DNA of 64,000 nt from JBHJGM01 sp964405825 (GTDB lineage Bacteria > Verrucomicrobiota > Verrucomicrobiia > Opitutales > JBHJGM01): the NCBI GenBank assembly GCA_964405825.1, contig CAYOPI010000008.1:11366-75365 (forward strand), given 5' to 3'. The translations under genes and the position numbers were made by a program. A model generated the notes under the pieces. It made no database searches. It was not told the origin of the DNA and saw only the letters and a list, made by a program, of their open reading frames with translations. Below are positions 36,294-44,940 of this stretch, piece by piece; within the stretch, counting starts at the first letter, position 1, and the number at the start of each line of letters is the position of its first letter.

Positions 36294-37640
36294 ATGAACC
36301 CCCTGAAATGGAAACTGCACTGGCAGATCTTCGCCGCCCTGGCGCTGTCGATCCTGACCATGTTGATCCTGCGCTCGGGGGGCCTCCAGGAGAGCGCCTT
36401 CGCCCGGGACCTGATCGGGGTGTGCAAGTTCGGCGGGGAGTTGTTCCTGCGCGCGCTGAAGATGATCGTCGTCCCGCTGATCGTCAGTGCGATCATCTCG
36501 GCGGTCATCGGGCTGGGCTCGGAAAAGAATTTCGGTCGGCTCAGCGTGAAGGTGTTTTCCTACTACTTTTCCTCGGGCTTTCTCGCGGTGGCCACGGGCC
36601 TGCTGATGGTCAACCTGATTCAGCCCGGCTCGGTCGAAGTCGAGACCGCCGAAAAGATGCTCGCGCAGCAGGGCGACGCCGACGCGCTGCTCGAACGGGC
36701 CGAAGGCCGCTCCACGGGCGACTTTGTCGACGTGCTCCTGCGCATGATACCGACCAACGTGGTCGAGGCGGCCACCAGCAACGGCAGCCTGCTGGGCGTC
36801 ATCGTGTTTTCCCTGCTCTTCGGCTACTTTGTGACGCGGGTTTCCGGCGCGCACCACGACAGCCAGAAGGCGTTCTGGGACGGAGCCTACGCGGTGATGG
36901 TCAAGTTTGCGGAGTTTGTCATCCGCTTTGCGCCGCTCGGCGTTTACGGGCTGGTGACGCCCAAGCTGATCGAGACGGGCTGGGAACTGTTCATTCCGCT
37001 GGCCAAGTTCACTGCGACGGTGGGTCTGGCGCTGGGATTCCACCTCCTGGTCACTCTCTCGATCGTGCTGTTTGTCTTCGGGAGAACCAACCCACTGGCG
37101 CACCTGCGCGGGATGGGCGCGGCCTTGCTGACGGCCTTCTCGACCGCCTCCTCCGTCTCCACCCTGCCGGTAACGCTCAAGTGCGTGCGCGACAACGCGA
37201 AGGTTTCGCGGCGCGTCTCCAGCTTCACGCTGCCTCTGGGTGCGACGGTCAACATGGACGGCACGGCGCTCTACGAATGCGTGGTCGTGATTTTCATCGC
37301 GCAGTTCCAGGGCGTGCTGGATCCCTCGCTGTCTTTTGGGGTGACCGAGCAGCTGACCGTCGTCCTGCTGGCCCTGCTGACGTCCATCGGGGTGGCGGGC
37401 ATCCCGGCGGCCAGCCTGGTGGCGATCATCGTGATCATGGAAGCCCTGGGGCTCAACGTGGAGTTCATCGCTATCGTCTGGGTCGTCGATCGCATCCTGG
37501 ACATGTGCCGCACGGCCGTGAACATCTACTCCGACAGCGTCGGGGCGGTCGTCATTGCGCGGACGGAGGGGGAGACGCCTTACGCCGCCGAAACGCCTGC
37601 GGAACCTGCCCCGGAGGTCCCTGCCAGAGCCGCGGATTAG
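36294..37640 (+). CDS. Dicarboxylate/amino acid:cation symporter (DAACS family)
   Basis: 448 residues. The hairpin and binding-site motifs of the GltP/GltPh family are visible: TAFSTASSVSTLPVTLKC near residue 280, GATVNMDGTALYE near 315, and the C-terminal DRILDMCRTAVNIYSD. The protein imports glutamate, aspartate or C4-dicarboxylates with Na+ or H+. An acidic/Ala tail is the only unusual part. It follows the HAD phosphatase gene by 22 bases; the functional link is unclear. Confidence 0.9.
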   Translation: MNPLKWKLHWQIFAALALSILTMLILRSGGLQESAFARDLIGVCKFGGELFLRALKMIVVPLIVSAIISAVIGLGSEKNFGRLSVKVFSYYFSSGFLAVATGLLMVNLIQPGSVEVETAEKMLAQQGDADALLERAEGRSTGDFVDVLLRMIPTNVVEAATSNGSLLGVIVFSLLFGYFVTRVSGAHHDSQKAFWDGAYAVMVKFAEFVIRFAPLGVYGLVTPKLIETGWELFIPLAKFTATVGLALGFHLLVTLSIVLFVFGRTNPLAHLRGMGAALLTAFSTASSVSTLPVTLKCVRDNAKVSRRVSSFTLPLGATVNMDGTALYECVVVIFIAQFQGVLDPSLSFGVTEQLTVVLLALLTSIGVAGIPAASLVAIIVIMEALGLNVEFIAIVWVVDRILDMCRTAVNIYSDSVGAVVIARTEGETPYAAETPAEPAPEVPARAAD

Positions 37641-37704
37641 GGTTTGCCACCCCGATGGGCGAGCTGTTGCATAGTGATAGATTCCGGGTCGCTTTCCCGA
37701 GCTG

Positions 37705-38064
37705 ATGAAATCCCCCTTCTTGCGTCTGTGCCTTCTTCCCCTGGGCCTTGCCGCCGCGCTGCTGGCGGGCGGCTGCTCCATGGGGTTCCCGCTGGTGCCG
37801 CCCATGCACCCGCTGATGCTGATTGAGAGAACGCCGGCGCTGGAGTCCCCCGCCTTGCCCGAGGCACCTCGCGCGGTTGCACTGACCGACGCAAATCCGG
37901 TCACTCAGCCGAAGCAGATTGGGTCCATCGAGGCGGATCCCATCCTCCAGCAACTGATGGCTTCGCCCGTTGCCGAAGCCCTGCCCGAGAACGAGACCCC
38001 GGCGGATCCGTCCGGGCCCGCCGCCTTCCAGGCGGTTTCCCTGCGCTTTGACTGGGGCCGCTAA
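37705..38064 (+). CDS. Hypothetical lipoprotein
   Basis: 119 residues. A lipoprotein signal with lipobox LAGGC near residue 24 is followed by an unstructured, proline-rich and acidic mature part (PPMHPLMLIERTPALESP) with no recognisable domain. It probably sits on the inner face of the outer membrane or the periplasmic face of the inner membrane. It precedes the first glycosyltransferase of the polysaccharide locus by 123 bases and could belong to it. Small lipoproteins of this kind are not identifiable by eye. Confidence 0.5.
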   Translation: MKSPFLRLCLLPLGLAAALLAGGCSMGFPLVPPMHPLMLIERTPALESPALPEAPRAVALTDANPVTQPKQIGSIEADPILQQLMASPVAEALPENETPADPSGPAAFQAVSLRFDWGR

Positions 38065-38102
38065 GGCCCGGCTGCGGTCGCTGCAAATCCGGGCTGGTAC
38101 GC

Positions 38103-38152
38103 GCCGGAGCCCCCGGCTAGCGTCGCCCACGTTTTTTCCGGAATCCTTCCGG
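38103..38152. repeat. Two small hairpins around a T6 tract before the polysaccharide locus
   Basis: GCCGG/CCGGC (38103-38117, 5-base loop) and CCGGAA/TTCCGG (38138-38152, 3-base loop) flank TTTTTT at 38132-38137. The first stem is 14 bases from the T-tract, so it is a poor terminator. It may still attenuate transcription from the lipoprotein gene. Confidence 0.3.
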
Positions 38153-38187
38153 GATCCGCCTGTCGATAGCTCCGAGCCACTTCTGTC

Positions 38188-39045
38188 ATGTCATTGCTGG
38201 ACCAGCTCACCGCGGTCATTCCGTGCAAGAACGAGGAGAAGAACATCGACACCTGCCTGGGGCGGCTGGAGGGGTTCTGCCGTTGCGTCGTGGCCGATTC
38301 CGGCAGCACCGACAACACTCTGGCCATCGCCGAGCGCCACGGCGCCACCATCCTGCAGTTCGAGTGGAATGGCCAGTTCCCCAAAAAGCGTAACTGGGTG
38401 CTGCGCACACACGACTTCCAGACCCCCTGGGTGATCTTCCTGGACGCGGACGAGTTCGTTACGCCCGAGTTCCGCGCTGAACTAAAGGCAACCCTCCCGG
38501 ACACTCCCCACAACGGATTCTGGCTTTCCTACAACAACTACTTCATGGGCCGACTGCAGCGCTACGGGGTGCCGATGCGCAAGCTGGCCCTGCTGCGTGT
38601 GGGCAAGGGCGAGTACGAGTTCATCCCCGACAACCGCTGGACCCAGTGCGACATGGAGGTGCACGAGCACGTCATCGTGGAGGGTACGGTCGGCGAGATC
38701 CGCTCACACATCATTCACCATGACCAGAAGGATCTCGAGGCCCTCATCGCGCGGCACAACAGCTACTCCACCTGGGAGGCTCACCGTTACCAGCACCTGG
38801 TCGAGCACCGGGACGAGAAATGGGCCGAGCTGACCTTCCGCCAGCGCACCAAGTACCGCCTGCTCAATAGTTTGTGGTTTGGTCCGTTCTACTTCGTGGT
38901 GAACTACGTGCTCAAGCGCGGCTTCCTCGACGGCTGGACGGGCTTCAAGTTCAGCCTCTTCAAGGCCTACTACTTCTTCCAGATCTACATCAAGATTCAG
39001 GAGCTGCGCCGCCAGCCCAAGGCCATCGAGAGCGACGCCTCGTAA
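38188..39045 (+). CDS. Family 2 glycosyltransferase (WaaE/KdtX-like)
   Basis: 285 residues. The GT-A motif set is clear: LTAVIPCKNEEKNIDTCL, VVADSGSTDNTLAIAE and the metal-binding VIFLDADEFVTPEF with DAD. The conserved downstream segment includes EVHEHVIVEG and the C-terminal membrane-associated region FGPFYFVVNYVLKRGF, like the lipopolysaccharide beta-1,4-glucosyltransferase family. It probably acts at the inner membrane on a lipid-linked acceptor. It opens the polysaccharide run; the O-antigen ligase gene starts 22 bases later. Confidence 0.88.
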   Translation: MSLLDQLTAVIPCKNEEKNIDTCLGRLEGFCRCVVADSGSTDNTLAIAERHGATILQFEWNGQFPKKRNWVLRTHDFQTPWVIFLDADEFVTPEFRAELKATLPDTPHNGFWLSYNNYFMGRLQRYGVPMRKLALLRVGKGEYEFIPDNRWTQCDMEVHEHVIVEGTVGEIRSHIIHHDQKDLEALIARHNSYSTWEAHRYQHLVEHRDEKWAELTFRQRTKYRLLNSLWFGPFYFVVNYVLKRGFLDGWTGFKFSLFKAYYFFQIYIKIQELRRQPKAIESDAS

Positions 39046-39067
39046 AGGGCCGCTTCGTCCGACAATC

Positions 39068-40552
39068 ATGCCACAGCCTCATCGCGCTCCCCCGGATGTC
39101 TCGCTGACCGTGCGCGAGCGGCTGCTGCTGCCGGTTCTGGCGGCCAGTATCGTTTTTCCGGCCTGGAACGTGGGGGGCATCAGCCAGTGGTCGGAGTGGG
39201 TCAACCTGGCGCTGGGCGCGGCGGGCCTGCTGCTGCTGATCCTGCCCATGCCCGGGGGCAAGAAGGAGCGGCACTGGCACCTGAACCCCTCGCGCAACCT
39301 CGGCCGGCTTCTGCGCTTTCCGGTATTCTGGCTCGGGCTGTTCTTCCTGTTCTACGTGATGCTCTCGCTCTCGAACAACTGGGCGATCTTTCACAGCGAT
39401 GGCTTGCGCTGGTGGCTGGTATCCGTCGACTCAATCGGCTGGCTGCCCTCGTCGGTGCACGCGCCCTACGGGGCACACAACGGGCTGCGCACTCTGGTGC
39501 AATGGTCCGGGCCGTTCCTGATTGTCTGCGTCTACTGGGTCGCTCTGGTGCGCCGCCGGCTGACGTCGTGGCTGCTCGCCCTGGCGATCGGCAACGCGGG
39601 GGTCTTTGCCGTGCTCGCCTTCCTCCAGCAGGCCAACAGCCCGCAGTTCATCCTGGGTTTCCTGCCGGTCGGCCCCAATCTCAGCCCCTTTGGCACCTTC
39701 GTGAACGCCAACGCCGCCGGCATGTTCCTGTACCTGCACCTGGCCGCGGCCCTTGGGCTGACCCTGGCGCTGGCCCGCGACACGGCCCGGGGCTGGCAAA
39801 GTCTGCTCGGACTCGTGCTGACCATCGCGGTGGCGGCGGTCATCACGGCGGGCCTGGTCGGAACGGTCAGCCGGGCGGCCCTGCTTTTTGGCGCGCTGCT
39901 GCTGGTGGGTTTCTCCGTGAGCGCTCTCTGGCGCATGCGGCAGGCTGGACCCTCCGAGCGGCTGCGCCTGGGACTGCTGATGGGTGGGGCGACGTTGGCC
40001 GGCGCGGCGGCGATCACCTTTTTCTTCGGACGCGACACCAGCAAGCTGGAGACGGAGGCCGCCAGTCTGGTCGAAGCCCTCAGGAATCCCGCCAGCGAGG
40101 TGCGTTTCCAGGTCATGGGAACCGCCGCCTCCATGTACGCCGCCAAGCCCATTCTGGGGTGGGGGCCCAACGGTTTCCGCTACGCCTATCCGGAATTCCA
40201 GAGCCAGTCGGACTCGCTCTGGGTCTCGGGTCAGTCGGCCAAAGTCCGCTCCTTCTTCGACTACGCCCACACCGACTGGCTGCAGATCCCCATTGAGTTC
40301 GGGCTGCTCGGTACGGTTCCGTTGCTGCTGATGCTGGGCTGGTGGGGCTGGCAGGTGGGGCGTTTCCGCTTTACCGTCGGCTCGGTCGAAGCCGGGCTGC
40401 TGCTGGCCGCCGTGCTGGCCCTGGCCCACGCCACCTTTGACTTTGTGTTCTACAACCCACCGGTCCTGACGCTCTTCGGGCTCTGGCTTTGCCTGGCCGT
40501 GCGCCGCCTTCAACTCAACGAGCGCCGCTCGCGCCGGACACTTCGCCGATGA
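39068..40552 (+). CDS. O-antigen ligase/polymerase-like membrane protein (WaaL/Wzy family)
   Basis: 494 residues with about twelve hydrophobic helices. The O-antigen-ligase-type loop includes PILGWGPNGFRYAYPEFQ and HTDWLQIPIEFGLLG near residues 360-430, the region that carries the conserved His and Gly in this superfamily. Members polymerise repeat units or join glycan to lipid A; the direction cannot be told. Its TGA stop overlaps the following lipoprotein ATG (ATGA), so the two are translationally coupled. Confidence 0.85.
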   Translation: MPQPHRAPPDVSLTVRERLLLPVLAASIVFPAWNVGGISQWSEWVNLALGAAGLLLLILPMPGGKKERHWHLNPSRNLGRLLRFPVFWLGLFFLFYVMLSLSNNWAIFHSDGLRWWLVSVDSIGWLPSSVHAPYGAHNGLRTLVQWSGPFLIVCVYWVALVRRRLTSWLLALAIGNAGVFAVLAFLQQANSPQFILGFLPVGPNLSPFGTFVNANAAGMFLYLHLAAALGLTLALARDTARGWQSLLGLVLTIAVAAVITAGLVGTVSRAALLFGALLLVGFSVSALWRMRQAGPSERLRLGLLMGGATLAGAAAITFFFGRDTSKLETEAASLVEALRNPASEVRFQVMGTAASMYAAKPILGWGPNGFRYAYPEFQSQSDSLWVSGQSAKVRSFFDYAHTDWLQIPIEFGLLGTVPLLLMLGWWGWQVGRFRFTVGSVEAGLLLAAVLALAHATFDFVFYNPPVLTLFGLWLCLAVRRLQLNERRSRRTLRR

Positions 40553-41016
40553 CCGCCCGCCTCCCGTTTCCATGCAAAAGGCGGAGCCTTTCCCTGGCCC
40601 AGCTCGCGCTGCTGACGCTCGTCTGCCTGGCATTGAACGGCTGTGAGGGCCGCGACTACCGGGTGAACTTCCTCTACTATAGCATCCTGGGCAAGGCGGT
40701 GTACTTCCCCGAGAACGAGGATGGACACCGCAGCCCGCTGGTCGTCGACGTCGAGCACCTGCGCACCTACAACCTCGACCTGTTGCGCGAACGCACCCGC
40801 GAATTGGAGGACGGACGGATTGCTCACGAGGCCGACATCCGTTTCGTCTGCCAGCTCGAGCCCCGCTTCTTCGTCGAGGTGCTGGCCACGATTTACTTCA
40901 TCAAGGATCTGCGCGACCCCTGGAACGTCGAGTTCCGCGGCTTTGAGCAGACCGGCTACAGGCTTGCCGGCAACTGGACGCGACCTCTTCCTCCGGCCTG
41001 GTCCCGGGAGCCATAG
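40549..41016 (+). CDS. Hypothetical lipoprotein coupled to the O-antigen ligase-like gene
   Basis: 155 residues from the ATG at 40549, which overlaps the upstream stop. The lipobox LNGC lies near residue 34 after a hydrophobic core (LALLTLVCLAL). The mature part is an ordered domain of about 120 residues (YRVNFLYYSILGKAVYFPEN, ADIRFVCQLEPRFFVEVL) of no recognised family. Coupling suggests that it works next to the membrane ligase, perhaps as a periplasmic partner; this is inference. Confidence 0.6.
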   Translation: MTARLPFPCKRRSLSLAQLALLTLVCLALNGCEGRDYRVNFLYYSILGKAVYFPENEDGHRSPLVVDVEHLRTYNLDLLRERTRELEDGRIAHEADIRFVCQLEPRFFVEVLATIYFIKDLRDPWNVEFRGFEQTGYRLAGNWTRPLPPAWSREP

Positions 41017-41031
41017 CCCGGCGGTGTCTGC

Positions 41032-42372
41032 GTGAAAAAGGTACTCGTTAGCATCTTTCAGCGTTTCGCGAGCCATCGCGGCTTTCGCAAGTACTTCAAG
41101 AACACTTCGTGGATTCTGGGAGGGCAGGCCTTCCGCATGGGCATTGGCCTGGTCGTGTCCGTGGCGATCGCCCGACACCTCGGGCCCGAGGACTTCGGGC
41201 TGTTCAATTTCGTGCAGGCGGTGCTCGCGCTGATGAGTCCGGTGGCCATCCTCGGGCTGAACCACGTGCTGCGCCGGGAGACGGTCGAGGAGCCCGAGAA
41301 TCGTGACGAGTTGCTGGGCACCTGGTACGGACTTACCCTGGCATCCTCACTGGCCTTGTTCGTCGGCGCCGTTGTCATTGCAGGTGTGTCGGAACTGCCT
41401 CGAAGGGAGTTCGACCTCTACCTCACCATCTGCGCGGTGGTATTGCTGCAGCCATTGAGTTGTATCCCCATCTGGTTTTTCTCGCAGGTGCGGGCGCAGC
41501 TGTCGGTTCTCGCTGTGAGTCTGACCCTTTTGCTGATGGCAGCGGTGCGGTTGCTCTTGATTTATCTGGGTGCCGAGCTGCGCTGGTTTGCCCTCGCCCT
41601 GCTGGTGGAGATGGTCGCGGTGGCCTTCGTGCAAGCCTGCTTCTACCTCAAGCACTACGCCAGCCCCACGCTCTGGCGGTTTTCACGTGAGCGCGCCAGG
41701 CGCTTCCTGCGCAATTCCTGGCCGCTGATCATCACGGGGCTGGCCATGGCGCTGAACCAGAAGGTCGATCAGTTGGTCCTCGGCTCCCTGATCGGCAAGA
41801 GCGAACTGGGTGACTATGCCTCGGCCGTGCGCATCTGCCTGATCTGGTCTTTTGCGCCGGGCATGCTGGCAACCTCGCTGTTCACGGCCATCATCCATGC
41901 CAAACAACGCGGAGAGGACATCTACCGCCGGCGCCTGCAGTACTACTTTGATCTGAATGCGGCCCTCGGCCTGGCGATTGCGCTTCCGTTGTCGCTGCTG
42001 GCTCCCTGGATCATCGATTTGCTCTACGGCGACCAGTTCGCCGGAGCCGCGCCCATTCTCTCCGTCTACGCATGGGGCACGGTTTTCGCCTTTCTGATGG
42101 TGGCCCGGATGCAGTGCATCGTGGCCGAGAACCTGATGCGTTTCTCGATGGTCTCGATGGTGCTGGGCGCGTTGGTCAATCTGGTGCTGAACTTTGCCCT
42201 GGTGCCCCATTTTGCCGGGGTGGGGGCAGCCTGGGCCTCGGTGCTCTCGCTGGCCTTTGTCGTCTTCGGGACGACCTTGGGCTGGCGCCGCACCCGCCCG
42301 ATCGGAATTCAGCTACTGCATTCCCTGCTCTTTGTTCTGCGATTGCATCGGCTGAAGCCCTCCGGCAACTAA
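41032..42372 (+). CDS. Polysaccharide flippase (Wzx/MATE-like)
   Basis: 446 residues from the GTG at 41032. Twelve to fourteen hydrophobic helices with the pattern of the oligosaccharide flippase (Polysacc_synt) family: KNTSWILGGQAFRMGIGLVV and SVAIARHLGPEDFGLFNFV at the N-terminus. Several charged residues within helices (ALNQKVDQLVLGSLIGKSE) fit flippases that move lipid-linked repeat units across the inner membrane. It lies between the ligase-linked lipoprotein and the sulfotransferase and supports a Wzx-type export route. Confidence 0.88.
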   Translation: MKKVLVSIFQRFASHRGFRKYFKNTSWILGGQAFRMGIGLVVSVAIARHLGPEDFGLFNFVQAVLALMSPVAILGLNHVLRRETVEEPENRDELLGTWYGLTLASSLALFVGAVVIAGVSELPRREFDLYLTICAVVLLQPLSCIPIWFFSQVRAQLSVLAVSLTLLLMAAVRLLLIYLGAELRWFALALLVEMVAVAFVQACFYLKHYASPTLWRFSRERARRFLRNSWPLIITGLAMALNQKVDQLVLGSLIGKSELGDYASAVRICLIWSFAPGMLATSLFTAIIHAKQRGEDIYRRRLQYYFDLNAALGLAIALPLSLLAPWIIDLLYGDQFAGAAPILSVYAWGTVFAFLMVARMQCIVAENLMRFSMVSMVLGALVNLVLNFALVPHFAGVGAAWASVLSLAFVVFGTTLGWRRTRPIGIQLLHSLLFVLRLHRLKPSGN

Positions 42373-42403
42373 CCCACAGCGCCTGCCACGCCCGCGAGCC
42401 TTC

Positions 42404-43375
42404 ATGTCCAGCCAAAGCATCCAACCCATCTTCCTTTTCTCGCTGCCGCGGGCCGGCTCGACGCTGCTGCAGCGCCTGGTCGCCCAGAGCCCGGAGGTGT
42501 CCACCTGTCCCGAACCCTGGTTGATGCTGCCCCTGGTCTATGCCTTTGAGCGCCGCCCGATGTTTTCCGAGTATAACTGCCTGATCGGAAACATCGGACT
42601 GCGCGAACTGACCCAACTCCTCCCCGAAAAGGAGGCCGACGTGGACGCCTGCGTGCGCGACTTCGCGCTGAAGATCTACCAGAAGCTGTCCGAGGGCGGC
42701 TCACGCTACTTTTTGGACAAGACGCCACGTTACAGCGTGATCGCGCCCTCGCTGGTCCGCCTTTTTCCGGAGGCGAAATTTGTCTTTCTCTGGCGCAACC
42801 CCCTCGCCGTGGTCGCCTCCAATGCCCGCAGTTTCTGGAAGGGCCGCTTCCGCACCAACCGCATGGAGGTCGACCTGCAGGTGGGCATCCCGGCTCTGGT
42901 CGAAGCCGCCGAAGTCCTGGGCGAGCGCGCCGTGCATGTGCGGTATGAGGAACTTGTCCAGGCCCCGGAGGCCAATCTGGGCATTATTGCCGAGTACCTT
43001 GGCCTCGATCCGGAGCCCCTGGTCAGCAATCTCGACAATATTCCGAAGATCGAGGGCAAGCTGGGTGATCCGACCGGCCAGAACATGTATTCAGGACTGC
43101 AGGCCGGCTCGGTTTCCAACTACAGCAAGCTCTGCAGCGGTCTGCTGCGCAAACGCTGGATACGTCACCACCTCAAGGCCTTTCCCGAGGGCTTCTTCGA
43201 GCACACCGGCATCTCCCGCGAGGATCTGCTGGCGCAGGTGCGCGCCCTGCCCAACTTTAACGCGAAACTCCACATGGATTGCGTCGATACAGTGCTGAAC
43301 TGGCTCCACTGCCACCTTGACCTGGCCGCCCAAAATGCAAAGTTCCGTCACCGCCGCTTCATCCCGCGAAACTAG
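42404..43375 (+). CDS. Sulfotransferase family protein
   Basis: 323 residues. The 5'-phosphosulfate loop for PAPS is visible as FSLPRAGSTLLQRLVAQS at the N-terminus, and the 3'-phosphate binding region as LWRNPLAVVASNARSFWKG near residue 130. This matches bacterial carbohydrate sulfotransferases. There is no signal peptide. In a glycan locus the likely job is sulfation of the polysaccharide or its precursor, giving a negatively charged surface polymer. The next gene begins after 194 bases without an obvious terminator or promoter. Confidence 0.85.
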   Translation: MSSQSIQPIFLFSLPRAGSTLLQRLVAQSPEVSTCPEPWLMLPLVYAFERRPMFSEYNCLIGNIGLRELTQLLPEKEADVDACVRDFALKIYQKLSEGGSRYFLDKTPRYSVIAPSLVRLFPEAKFVFLWRNPLAVVASNARSFWKGRFRTNRMEVDLQVGIPALVEAAEVLGERAVHVRYEELVQAPEANLGIIAEYLGLDPEPLVSNLDNIPKIEGKLGDPTGQNMYSGLQAGSVSNYSKLCSGLLRKRWIRHHLKAFPEGFFEHTGISREDLLAQVRALPNFNAKLHMDCVDTVLNWLHCHLDLAAQNAKFRHRRFIPRN

Positions 43376-43569
43376 TGGCTTTTTGCCCTGTCGAAAGCTC
43401 GCACGCGGCCATCTGCCATTTGCTGCCGAATCCAGCCCTGCCGATGGCCTGAATGCCCAATGCGGGATTTCCCCAAGGTGTGTCCTCGACGCCGGACTTG
43501 AATTGATTTTGGACGGCTGCAGGCCCTAGCGTACGCCCAATCCAACTCACCCACTGACCCTATTGCCGC

Positions 43570-44940
43570 ATGCAGCCGCTCAAGCCAGGCCTTTGCGTCC
43601 TGCTGTTTGTCATCGGAGCGACCTCCTACATCGACATTCCGCTGGTGGCGCGTTTGCCCCTGAGCGAGATCATCGCCTTTGCCTCCCTGCCGGTGCTGAT
43701 GTCGGGCTTCACGATGAATCCCTATCGTGATCGCTTGAACAAGGTCGTGATCATCATGGCGGTCTGGGTGGCCGGGGTCGCTTTGTCAGATGTCGTCAAT
43801 ACCGTTTCGCTGAAGGACTTCCTTCGGGGCATGTTCAAACCGATCTTCTGTATTTTCTGGGTCTACTTCATCACGATCGTTCTGTCCAAGGAGATGCGCG
43901 CCTTCATCTTCTACGGCATCGGGCTGATCTTCGGGGCAATTCAGAATTTCATCTACCCGATCTCTCCGTGGACGGCCCACTACGCCGAAATCAGTGACTA
44001 TGGGGCGGTCGCCTTTACCCTGGCCCCAGTGGGCATCGCGCTGGCCGCCGGGCTGGGAACGCTCATCTACCAGAAGAGCAAGTTGTTCACGGTTGGTCTG
44101 TTACTGTTCGCCGGTCTGGCGCTCTTCGTCCTGGGGGCACCGCGAAACTTTGCCGCGGCCTTGCTGGCGGCCGGTTTTCTGGTGGGCTACATCTGGTACA
44201 CCACGGCGGGCACCCGCCGACGCACGCGCCTGAAGCCCAACATGGCCAAGGTCATCTCCATTGGCGTCTTCTTCATGGCTCTGGGGTACGGTATTTTCAT
44301 GGCCTACATTTACGCCGCCGACAGCGGCTGGCTGGGTGCCGAGCAGTGGGCCAAGCTCCAGATGCAGTCCACCACGTCCCTGGGCAAGTCCCCGCTGGGC
44401 ATCATCATGGGGGGCCGCGCGGGCGTGTTTGCAGCGATTCTGGCGATCATCGACAACCCCATCATCGGCTATGGCTCATGGAGTGGAATCACTCTGGGGG
44501 CGTACCTGTACGAGGCCATGGTGATGGTCGGCGCGGATGCGGCCAGCCTGGCTATTCTGGCATCGGGCGAAGTCGGTGGGGCCGGGCACTCGGTGCTGTT
44601 CCAGGCCTGGGTGGAAAACGGCATTCTGGCCGCGATTTCCCTGATGATCATTGGCTGGATCACCATCCAGCAGATCTTCTATCTCCTGCGCATTGACCAC
44701 CGGCTGGCCCCGCTGATCCTGACCATCGGGCTGATGTTCCTGTGGGCTTTTCTGTTTTCGCCCTTCAGCACCATCACGCGTTTCCACATCGGCTTCTTCC
44801 TTGCCCTGTACATGACCGACGAATTGCAGCGGCGCGTGCTCATGCGCGATGCGGCAGAGTTCTACCAGTCCATGCTGCGGCGTCCGCCTCCGCCGCATCC
44901 GACAGCGGTGCCGGTGCACACCGGGGTCGGCATGCGATGA
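43570..44940 (+). CDS. O-antigen polymerase/ligase-like membrane protein (second copy in locus)
   Basis: 456 residues with about twelve hydrophobic helices and few soluble loops. The long periplasmic loop near residues 265-330 contains MQSTTSLGKSPLGIIMGGR and IGYGSWSGITLGAYLYEAM, and later SGEVGGAGHSVLFQAWVENG, in the position and style of O-antigen ligase/polymerase proteins. Similarity to the protein at 39068 is at the level of superfamily only. Together they could be polymerase and ligase. Its TGA overlaps the next ATG by ATGA, so it is coupled to the following glycosyltransferase. Confidence 0.75.
   Translation: MQPLKPGLCVLLFVIGATSYIDIPLVARLPLSEIIAFASLPVLMSGFTMNPYRDRLNKVVIIMAVWVAGVALSDVVNTVSLKDFLRGMFKPIFCIFWVYFITIVLSKEMRAFIFYGIGLIFGAIQNFIYPISPWTAHYAEISDYGAVAFTLAPVGIALAAGLGTLIYQKSKLFTVGLLLFAGLALFVLGAPRNFAAALLAAGFLVGYIWYTTAGTRRRTRLKPNMAKVISIGVFFMALGYGIFMAYIYAADSGWLGAEQWAKLQMQSTTSLGKSPLGIIMGGRAGVFAAILAIIDNPIIGYGSWSGITLGAYLYEAMVMVGADAASLAILASGEVGGAGHSVLFQAWVENGILAAISLMIIGWITIQQIFYLLRIDHRLAPLILTIGLMFLWAFLFSPFSTITRFHIGFFLALYMTDELQRRVLMRDAAEFYQSMLRRPPPPHPTAVPVHTGVGMR

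Noticed and set aside
36237..37904. 555-codon minus-strand open frame rich in Arg, Asp and His
   Set aside because: Antisense of the DAACS symporter, whose binding-site motifs are intact.
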